Positions 33,863-43,455 of a DNA stretch of 61,778 nucleotides are shown piece after piece. Numbering within the stretch: the stretch's first letter is position 1; every line of letters starts with the position of its first letter. Location: the NCBI GenBank assembly GCA_004335835.1, contig RWJK01001814.1, positions 1 through 61,778 of the forward strand, read 5' to 3'. A program made the position numbers and the translations under genes. The stretch comes from Scenedesmus sp. ARA3 (Eukaryota; Chlorophyta; Chlorophyceae; Sphaeropleales; Scenedesmaceae). The notes below the pieces were generated by a model. That model had not been told where the DNA came from, made no database searches, and saw only the letters and a list, made by a program, of their open reading frames with translations.

Positions 33863-36534
33863 ATGCTTGCTGTGTTGCAGCTGGCGCTCAGCAGGACCCA
33901 CCCAGGTCACCCATGCTTGGCTGCTGTGCAGCATGAGGTACTGGCCACTTTGAGCTCGCTTACGACTCCCACCGCCCCTCAACAGGATGCCTGTAACAGT
34001 ATAAGCACCTTCAGCAAACATGAAGATGCACCTGCAGCAGCAGGATGGAGCAGCAGCAGAAGCAGCAGCAGCAGCATGCAAGGCGTGCTGTATCGGGAGC
34101 AGGCACATGGCCAAGAGAAGCAACTACAACAGCTGTGGCCACAGCAAGCGCTGAGGCTACAGCAGGCGTGTGGCCTGCAACAGCTGCGCAGGAGGCCACT
34201 GCAGTGCCTGCTGCTGCAAGCAAACCAGCACATGCCAGCATGTGCCTTCAGCATTAGCAGCAGCAACAGCTTGCACAGCATCAACAGCAGCCGAAGTTCT
34301 GGGACATCTTTATCAGCGTCTTTGCCAGCACTAGCAATATCACACTTACTCACTAACAGCAGCAGCAGCAGCAGCAGCAGTAGCAGCAGCAGGGGCATGT
34401 ACACCAGCGGCAGCAGCAGCAGCACGCCGGGCGGCAGCTGGGTGGAGCGTGCGCTGCCCACCCCCGTGGTGCTGTATGCGCAGCTAATGCGGCTGGACAA
34501 GCCCATCGGCTCCTGGCTGCTGGCCTGGCCCGGACTCTGGTGAGTTGCACTTATGCTTACTGTCTTTAGGGCCTCTGGCTCCTGGCCTTCTGCAGTTGAG
34601 GTTGTGTGTGACTTGCAGGAACAACAGCACTTGACATACCCTTTTCTGTGCGTTTGTAACTTGAAACCGGTTTGTGTGCAGGTCCATTGCGCTAGCTGCA
34701 GGGCCAGGGCAGCTGCCCGACCTGTGGCTCACTGCGCTGTTTGGAGTGGGTGCCGTGGTGAGTGCAACGCTTGAGGGCAGGCGGGGTGACAGGCTGAGGC
34801 AGCAGTGGCAGCCGGCAGACTGTGTGCCTCATTGAGCAGCAGCAGCAGCAGCAGCAGCAACAGCAACAGCAGCACTGGCAGCACATCTGCTGTGTACCTG
34901 AATGTCATCTGGAGGCTGCAGGAAAATGATGACAGCCATCGTGCAGCTGCAGCTGAAGGTTGTGCAGCTGAGGTGTGGTAAGCGCTGCTCAGCTCCAGCA
35001 CACATCACTGCGGCGTGCAGCGTGTTGCACCGTGGCGAACACTGGGGATAATTGCTTGACTCAAGTCCTCCTTGTCTTGCTGCCGCGCACTTCTACTGCA
35101 CTTTGCAGCTGATGCGTGGTGCCGGCTGCACCATTAATGACCTCTGGGACAGGGACATAGACAAGCAAGTGGCACGCACCCGCAGCAGGCCCCTGGCTGC
35201 CGGTGCTGTCACCCCCACTGCTGCGCTGGTGTTCCTAGCCGCACAGCTGAGCCTCAGTTTGAGCATCCTGCTGCAGCTAAACACATACACACAGGTAAGC
35301 AGCTAAGCACATGTGGGTTGGCCGGCCTGCCTAGGGGTGTACTTACAGCAGCAGACACGCGTGCGCAGGATTCCTGGGCAGCTGAGCCTCAGCCTTGGCC
35401 ATGCTGCTGCAGCTCAACACATACATACATACATTACATTACATGCTCCACTCAACGAGGAGTGGGAACCCCAGTCAGGAGCCACCGAGAGGCTCACATA
35501 CACACAGGTGAACACCTGCACAAACTTGTGGGGTAGGCTGGTATGGCTAGGGCTGTGGTTGCAGCAGCAACCCCACTGCTGCAGTGGCCTTCCTGGCTGC
35601 ACAGCTGAGCCTCAGCCTTGGCCATGCTGCTGCAGCTCAACACATACACACAGGTGAGCCTTCTGGGAGTGGGCGGCATTATCCTTGGCTGGAGGTTCAG
35701 GTGTGTAAGAGGTGTGGGGCGTGAAGCACCAGGGAGACGGACTGCGAGCATGTTGTGTCTTTGGGTGTAGGGGAGTCAGCGGGTATCTGTAACAGTATAC
35801 ACCGCTGCACAACCAGGGGAAGGTCAGGATGGTGATGTCCCGCTCCGCTGATAAGCGTTCCTCCAGCTGCTGCTGCCAAGTCTTGCACACTGCAACTGCA
35901 CGCAGGAGCTGGACGTGGCCTCGCTTGCTCTTCATTAAGCCACTGATCCGGCTACTCATGGCAGCGCCCCTGCTGACTCATCCTGCTCATGTATGGCATC
36001 TGCTAATGCATGCAGGTTCTGGGCGTGGCCTCACTGCTGCTGGTGGGCACCTACCCCTTGATGAAGCGCATCACCTGGTGGCCGCAAGCTTTCCTAGGCC
36101 TTGCCATGAACTATGGGGCCTTGATGGGCTACTCCGCTGCTGCTGGGGCCTGCGACTGGGGCATCGTGCTGCCGCTGTACGCTGCCGGTGTGAACTGGAC
36201 GCTTGTGTATGATACAATCTACGCCCACCAGGATAAAGCGGATGATAAACTGGTCGGTGTGAAGTCTACTGCATTACTGTTTGGGGATGATACAAAGAAG
36301 TGGGCCGCAGGGTTTGGGGCTCTGCAGGTGCTTGGTTTAGGGTTTGCCGGGGCCGCGGCCGGCTGTGGTGTGCCGTATTATGCGGCGGTGGCGGCTGCCA
36401 GTGCGCATCAGGCGTGGCAGGTGGGCAGCGTGGATTTGGACAATGGCCCGGATTGTATGGCTAAGTTTGTGTCTAACAAGTGGTATGGCGCGGTGCTGTA
36501 TGCCGGCATTGTGGCTGACAGGCTGCTGGCTTGA
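33863..36534 (+). CDS. COQ2: 4-hydroxybenzoate polyprenyltransferase, COQ2/UbiA family (4 exons, about 485 aa)
   Basis: This integral inner-mitochondrial-membrane enzyme attaches the polyprenyl tail to 4-hydroxybenzoate in ubiquinone synthesis. Exons are 33863-34539, 34682-34757, 35109-35294 and 36016-36534. The core starts at residue about 195 ([22 protein letters not shown]). It has the first Asp-rich prenyl-diphosphate/Mg site [38 protein letters not shown], and the second site [13 protein letters not shown] followed by [10 protein letters not shown], with the usual hydrophobic helices between. The first about 190 residues are a Ser/Gln-rich leader, longer than most transit peptides; a downstream Met at 34076 ([12 protein letters not shown]) or a spliced 5' leader are alternatives. 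Intron 3 carries copies of exon 3 and exon 4 edges. The gene is convergent with the GlsA homologue. Confidence 0.92.
35382..35660 (+). repeat. Two echoes of the COQ2 exon 3 end, in intron 3
   Basis: Copies at about 35382-35440 and 35583-35660 match 35229-35300: CAGCTGAGCCTCAG, CTGCTGCAGCTCAACACATA and, in the second copy, the ACACAGGTGAGC donor. The first copy ends in a CATA microsatellite in place of the donor. A weaker match to the start of exon 4 (GGACGTGGCCTCGCTTGCTC) lies near 35910-35940. Confidence 0.85.
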
Positions 36535-36738
36535 GTGCAGTTTCACGCCGGTTGATAGCAGACTGTTTGAGCAAGGCTGCAATGTTACTGCCAATAGCTC
36601 TTGCTCGTTCGTTTTGGTTCAAACCAGTTCTGGCAGCAGAAGCTGGCTGTTTGCACCCGCCGCTGGCAGTGACGCGAGGGGCGCGTGGGACGGTCACTGC
36701 GTCAGCAAGGCTAGAGGATGACCGTGTCACCAGCATAA

Positions 36739-36743
36739 TGTAA
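36739..36743 (+). terminator. Candidate TGTAA polyadenylation signal for COQ2
   Basis: TGTAA about 205 nt after the COQ2 stop, a distance typical of green-algal 3' UTRs. Confidence 0.5.
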
Positions 36744-36802
36744 CACGCAGTGGAGTATACAGGCAGTTTCAACCTTGACCAAATCATCGACAAGCAACAG
36801 TG

Positions 36803-36807
36803 TTACA
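36803..36807 (-). terminator. Candidate TGTAA polyadenylation signal for the GlsA homologue
   Basis: TTACA on the plus strand, about 165 nt past the stop codon in gene sense. Confidence 0.5.
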
Positions 36808-36971
36808 AATGCCAGCAAATTCATGCACCCGCCTACACTACACCGCCACCGCAACAACCAAAGCCTACTCCTACTGCAGAAGCTCCGACATTGCATCCAG
36901 CTCCCTACTCCTACTGACAGCCCAACCGCTGACTTGGCACAAAGCTAGCTTTCAAGGGGCCCCTTGAAGGC

Positions 36972-39900
36972 TCACGCTGCGCCGTCCTTCTTGGCCCTGA
37001 ACACGTCCCGCAGCTCTTTGAAGCGCTTGAAGCACGCCGCCTTGCCCTTACCAGGCACCACAGTGGCAATGCGCTCCCAGCGGTCAGGCAACTCCTTACC
37101 AAACTGCTTCAGCGCCTGCACCAGAGCAAGCTCCTGCTCCTCATTCCACTCGCCAGAGTCTGTTGCTACTACCTTCTTAGCAGCAGCAGGCTTGGCAGCA
37201 GCAGCGGCGGCTGGCTGATCTGCGGCAGCAGCAGCTGGTTTGGCAGCGGCAGCAGCAGCAGCTGGTTTGGCTGCGGCAGCAGCAGCAGCAGCTGGCTTGG
37301 GTGCGGCTGCAGCAGCAGCAGCTGGCTTGGGTGCGGCTGCAGCAGCGGCAGCAGCAGCAGGGTTTGCAGTGCCGTTCGGCACCGCTGCCGCTGCGGCGCC
37401 GCCGCCGCTGCTGCTTTTACTGCTGCTGGTGTCTGCTGCTGCTGCTGCTGCTGGTGCGCCGGTGGCGCTGCTGCGTCTGCTGTTGTCTGCGCTGCTGCTA
37501 GGGGTGCTGGCGCCGCCGCTGCTGTTGGTGGCGCCTGGCACAAGCACTGTGGCTGCCTCCCCGGTGATGTTGACCTGCGGATGGTACACAGGCGCAGCGC
37601 AGCAGCTAGCAGTGAGTGTCCTGAGCCGGAGCAGCAGCTGCTGTGCAACGCAGTGCAGCTGCGCCGCAAACGGTTGCTGTGCCAACCAGCAGCTTGATGC
37701 CAGCAGCCTATCTTCTCATGTAAACAGCCTTGCAAATAGACTCTGCCAAGGGCCATCATCCTAACACCCTACTCACGTTCACGTCAGTGAAGGCCGCCAC
37801 GCGCAGGTCTGCTTCTGAGGTCACCTCTGCGCGCTTCTTGGCTGCGCCCTTCCAGTCCTCCTGCTTGGCCATGCGTGTGCTGCTGGCGCCCTGGTGCTCC
37901 TTCACCATGAGCAGCACCTCGTCTAGCGTCCTCGTGCGCACGTATGCAGCCACCTGCACAGCAACAAGTATATATTACTGCCTATGATACAATAGCTTAG
38001 GTGATCTGTTTGAGCCATGCTCCTCGACCATGAGCAGCATCTCGTCAAGTGTCCGGGTGCGCACATAAGCAGCCACCTGCATGCAGCAACAGTGGGGTTT
38101 GTTGATAGTGCCTAGCGTGCAGTGTGCTGCTGGCCCCTTGGTGCTCCTTGACCATGAGCAGCACCTCATTCAGTTCCAGGTGTGCACGTACGCGGCCACC
38201 TGCATGCAGCAACAGTGATTTGCCACTGCCAGTTAGGCACTGGCTTTTGTGTTGTGTTTGCAACATGCTCCTTGACCATGAGCAGCACCTCATCTAGCGT
38301 CCGGGTGCACACGTATGCAGCCACCTGCACAGCAACCAAGATATGTTACTGCCTATGATGCAATGGCTTAAGTGATCTGTTCGAGCCATGCTCCTTCACC
38401 ATGCGCAGCACCTCATCTAGTGCCCGGGTGCGCACGTACGCAGCCACCTGCAAGCAGCAGAAGCAAAGGGAATGGCAACCCATTTTTGTGTTCATTGAAC
38501 GCAATGCAGCGTGCGGCTGTGCACGTACACAGCCAGCTACATGCGCGGAAACAGCGGTTGGCTGATGCGTATTATGTTATGCGTCTCTGTGCAAGGTGCT
38601 GCACATCACGCTCAACATCGCCCGAGTGCAGACCCAGACACCGTGCGCTGCTGCCTTAGCCATACACGCAGGCAACACCCCCAACAGGTACCACACCTGC
38701 TCACAGCGCCGCGGCGTGCCCATGGGGAACTTCTCAAACCCCCAAGATTATGGCCATGGAGCTCAAGCCATCATCCACCGATGTAACATGCCATAAACCA
38801 CGCCATAAACCACTCAAAGCCAATGCCGCACCTGCTCCCAGCGGCGCGGCGTTCCCATGGGGAACTTCTTCACCGCCTTGTCCAGCATGCGCAGCTCGTC
38901 ATCGCCCCACTCCCGCATCTCCTGCATCTTCTTGGCGTGGTCGCGCTTGGCCAGGTTCTGCATGTGACAGGTGGCGGCAGCAGCAGCAGGTGATGTTTGT
39001 CTAGAGTTGTCGCGAGGCGTGCGCCATCATGTGCATTCAAGCACCTCTTGCATCTTCTTGGCGTGGTCGCGCTTGGCCAGGTTCTGGGGGGAGGGGGCAG
39101 CAGCAGGCAGTTGGATGAGCTTTCATCAAGACAACGCAGTTGGCAAGCTTCGGCACAGCTACACAGTGCTGTTGTTGCTGAAACAGTTTGCATGCAAAGG
39201 CTGCAGTTCGGCTGACGGTTGTCCAGCATCAAAGTGAAACAACTGAAAGGCAACCCACACACACACCTTCAGTGCCGCCTCAGCCTCCCGCTTCTTCTCC
39301 TCTTTGAGGCGCTCGGCGTCCTGCTCACGCTCATCCAGCGAGTCACACCGCATGAAAAGTTGTAAGTAACACAAGATTCCAAACAGACCTCAACAGCAAA
39401 GCCTCACCTTGAGAGCTGCTTCAGCCTCCCGCTTCTTTTCCTCTTTCTGCCGGTCTGCCTGCTCCTCACGCTCATCCAGCGCAGCCACTGCGCCCGCCAG
39501 CACCGCAGCACGCGCCGCGGGCTCTGTTGCTGCTGTTGCTGCCTCGCCCAGCTGCTGCATCTGCGAGAGGTCCAGCGACTGGCACAGCCGCTCCGTGTCG
39601 TCTGCAGTACGCCAGCAAAAGCAAAGCAAGTCAGAGCACAGCAGTCAGTGGGAGAAGAAAGGGAGAAATACTTTGAAGGGATGAGCACACGCACATGCAC
39701 ACAGCACACAGCCAAGTGCCGTCTGCAGGACACACGCCCAAGGCAATGCGTTGACGCCTGTTCTTGCTTCTTGGTCAACTCCTACTGAACCGTCACGCCT
39801 GCACTGAACAGCGACCAGCTGCATCCGTATATACCGCAGACACTGCCCATACTCTGCACACCACAACATTCACAACACAAACCAGGACACCCCCGCACCT

Positions 39901-40493
39901 ATGCTGAGCAGCCGCTGCTGCCCCTCGCCTCCGTCCGCCAGCTTGCGCAGGCGCTGCCGCTCCTTCTTCATGGCCTGCTTCTCAGCGTCGCGTATCTTCT
40001 TGGCCTCCGCTGCTGCTGCCTTGGCTGCCTCCTCCTCGGCACGCCTGCAGCATTCAACAACGCAGCAGCGACAGTGACAGCACGACACACACTCAGCACA
40101 GCAAACTGTCACGTATCTTGGCCTCTTCTGCTGCTGCCTTGGCTGCCTCCTCCTCGGCACGCCTGTGTGTGGGGTTGGACGAAGCAGCAGCAGCAGCAGC
40201 AGCAGTGACAGCACACAGATGCACAGCACAGCAAACTTGCGTGTACGGTGTTCCCAACACATTCATATTAGGCAGGTTTCAATGGATAGCCACCAATTGA
40301 TGCATGTACCTATACGCCCAACTGCACATTGACTGTACAGCTGTAAAGCAGCAACAGGCTGGGCTGCTTGGCTGCTTGACTTCATGACTTCATGGTCCCC
40401 TCACTTGCGCGCCTCCTCTTCCTCTTTCTGCCGCTGCGCGGCCTGCTCCTGCGCCCGCTTTGCCTCAGCCTTCTCATTCTTCTTGCGCTCACT

Positions 40494-40587
<94 letters not shown>

Positions 40588-41118
40588 TGAACACGGGCAG
40601 GCACTGCAACAGCCAAAGCCAGGGAGCTGATGATCATGCAGCTAGCCCAGATGCCCGGACCAGATATAGCCTGCCATCTTATGGCTGCACTACCAACAGA
40701 CAGCATGCGCCAGCGTTTGACAGATAAGCTCCCCTCGGTACACACGCGCCGCAGCATGATGTGCGATCGCTGCATCCATGCGTTGAACAGCATGATATAG
40801 TCACAGCCCCGAGCTCCTGCACAATCTGCACAACTGCATCAAATGCTCACGGCTCTGCTGCCTGCTCCGCCTTGCGCGCAGTGACGCGCTGGCTTGCCCA
40901 GTATGCTGCATCCACAACAATACGCATACCTATTCAAACAGTTTCACAAAAACCAGCTCGTGAAGACCAAACAACAACTCACCGCTCTGCTGCCTGCTCC
41001 GCCTTGCGCGCAGTCACGCGCGGGTCCACCCTGTAGGCCGCGTCCACAAACTCGCGCAGCCGCCTGCCCTCCTCCTTCTTGCCCTTCTCCCGCAGCTTGG
41101 AGTTGATGCTGCGATGTG

Positions 41119-41161
<43 letters not shown>

Positions 41162-43411
41162 CAGCAGCAGCAGCAGGGAGAGTCAGTGGAGCGGCAGCGG
41201 CAGCAGAAGGCAGACGGCAAAGGTACAGCACACTCTCAATGTGTCATACACACAACGCCCCAGCAAGCACGCCACCATCACCGTGCAGCACTTGCAGCAG
41301 CACCCGTCAGCAGCTGGCCTCACCGCTCGATCCAGTGCTTGTGCTCGCGGCTCTCTGCGCCCTCCACATCCTCCTCATCCCACGCACTCAACAACCTTTC
41401 ACCCCAAGACATACACCCTTCACCCAAGCACAGTTGCTATCACAGCGCCCTGCAGCTCTTTGGGGCTCTGGACTCTGCGCTCTGCCTAAGCAGGCACACA
41501 CACACGATCCGTTCCATACAACACAGCCCTAAACACACCACTATCAGGAGAGTGCAACCACAAACAGCATGCGTCAGCAGCAGCCTCACCGCTCAATCCA
41601 GCGCTTGTGCTCGCGGCTCTCCGCGCCCTCCACATCCTCTTCATCCGGGTGCGGGAACTCACGCCAGCTCTTGAAGCCGTACCAGAAACGGAAGCAGTAC
41701 AAGAAAAGCATACAAGGCTGCCTCCTCCTCCCGATGCTTGCCCCTTAGCCACACAGACAATTCATTGATGCAACAATTGCAACCCACTTTAACATCAGCG
41801 CTCAACAGCGCAGAAACACCAGCAGCCAGCCTCACCGCTCGATCCAGAGCTTGTGCTCGCGGCTCTCCGCGCCCTCCACGTCCTCTTCATCCGGGTGCGG
41901 GAACTCGCGCCAGCTCTTGAAGCCGTACCAGAAGTCGTAAAAGGCCGACACCTCATCCCAGGGGCTGCCCTCATCGCCCACATCGGGCACCTTGGGGTCC
42001 ACAGACCAGCGCGCGTTGCGCCGGAACGCCGGCGCAAACACCTGCGCAAAAACAAGGAATGTCATGAGGTGTGCTGCGAGTGTGCAGGGACTTGTAGTCC
42101 GGCGGCAAGTCACCGACAGGGTGCATTTCATAATCACACGAGCTTGTGCGCAGGCGAGTGCCTGGGCTTGCGTTGGGCATGCAGTGCTAGCCAAGCCCAG
42201 CCGCCTAGCACCATGGCACACTTTAAAGTCGACTGCTGGCATGCAGTCCAGCGGCAGGCGGGCGTCGGCATGGACATAGCAACAACATATATATGGAGAG
42301 AAGCAACAACAAAAGTAACATGCAGCCGCACCTTGAAGAAGTCTGCGGGGGCGCAGTCCAGCGGCAGGCTGTCTTCCACATTAACAAAGCACAAACAAAA
42401 CAACAACAAAGTAACAAAAAAGTAACATGCAGCCGCACCTTGAAGAAGTCTGCGGGGGCGCAGTCCAGCGGCAGGCTGTCGTCGAACTCGTCTGTGCTGT
42501 CGTACTCGCGGCGCTTGGCGGGGTCGCTCAGCGTGTCGTATGCTGCCTGGATCTGCTTGAAGTGCTCCTCAGCAGCAGACTGCGGCGGCAGCAGCAGCAG
42601 CAGCAGGTCCATGTACAGTGCAGATTTACATCAGTGATTTGCAGCACACCAACTGTTGCGCCGCCTGGGCCTTCTTGCAGTGCTCCTACGCAGCAGCCTG
42701 CAGCAGCACGTCAACATCAATTCTAGTGGTACTGTGATATCACGCAGCACCCCGCAGCTGCCGCCCACCTTAGCATCCTCGCAGTCCACGCCCACTAGAT
42801 GGGTCAAACGTCACATCCCAAAAGTCAAACATAACATGCTGCACCATTGCTCACAGCACCCCGCACGCTGCACCCACCTTGGCGTCCTCGCAGTCCACTC
42901 CCAACAACTGGGTCAACCGTCACATCTCAAAAATAATGAAAAACATAACATGCTGCACCATTGCTCACAGCAACCAGCACGCTGCACGCACCTTGGCGTC
43001 CTCGCAGTCCACGCCCACCAGCTTCTTGTCAGGGTGGTGCTCCAGGCACGCCTTGCGGTACGCTGCAGCGGCAGCAGCAGCAGCAGGCACGAGACGTCAC
43101 AGGATTGCTACGACAACACCGCTTTTCCTGCCAGAATCCTGCAGATGAGCTACTAGCCACTGCTGCACAGCTGTGTGTCTGCACGCCGTGGTGACACGGT
43201 GATAAGGCTCCTTGCTGCACGGCTTATTGGAGCTGTCCCCGCTCAGCAAACAAAGCAACCAGGCTGTGAGCCCAGCCGCACTGCTGTGATCGCAGTAGTA
43301 GCCCACACTGAGCTATTGTGAGCGCAGGCATCAGGCAGCTGCTTGCACGGCTCCTGTCCTCTCCGCAACTGCCAGTCATACGGCTCTTGCAGTGCTGCTG
43401 AATCTGCTGGG

Positions 43412-43455
<44 letters not shown>

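Larger units (their letters stand above)
36535..36971. other. Convergent 3' region between COQ2 and the GlsA homologue
   Basis: No coding sequence. Candidate poly(A) signals are found for each strand (36739-36743 plus, 36803-36807 minus), so the two transcripts would end about 60 bp apart without overlapping. Confidence 0.5.

Noticed and set aside
37240..37764. Plus-strand frame rich in Ala and Leu opposite the last GlsA exon
   Set aside because: It is the shadow of an Ala/Pro/Lys-rich minus-strand coding region. The minus strand has the SANT domain and closes in phase with the rest of the gene.
38020..38545. Regularly spaced repeats that could suggest a CRISPR array
   Set aside because: Copies diverge, match an adjacent exon, and sit in a eukaryotic intron. 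Spacers are also copied intron sequence, and there are no cas genes.
40384..40590. Plus-strand poly-Gln frame and minus-strand poly-Ala or poly-Cys frames
   Set aside because: These are different readings of a pure CAG microsatellite in an intron.
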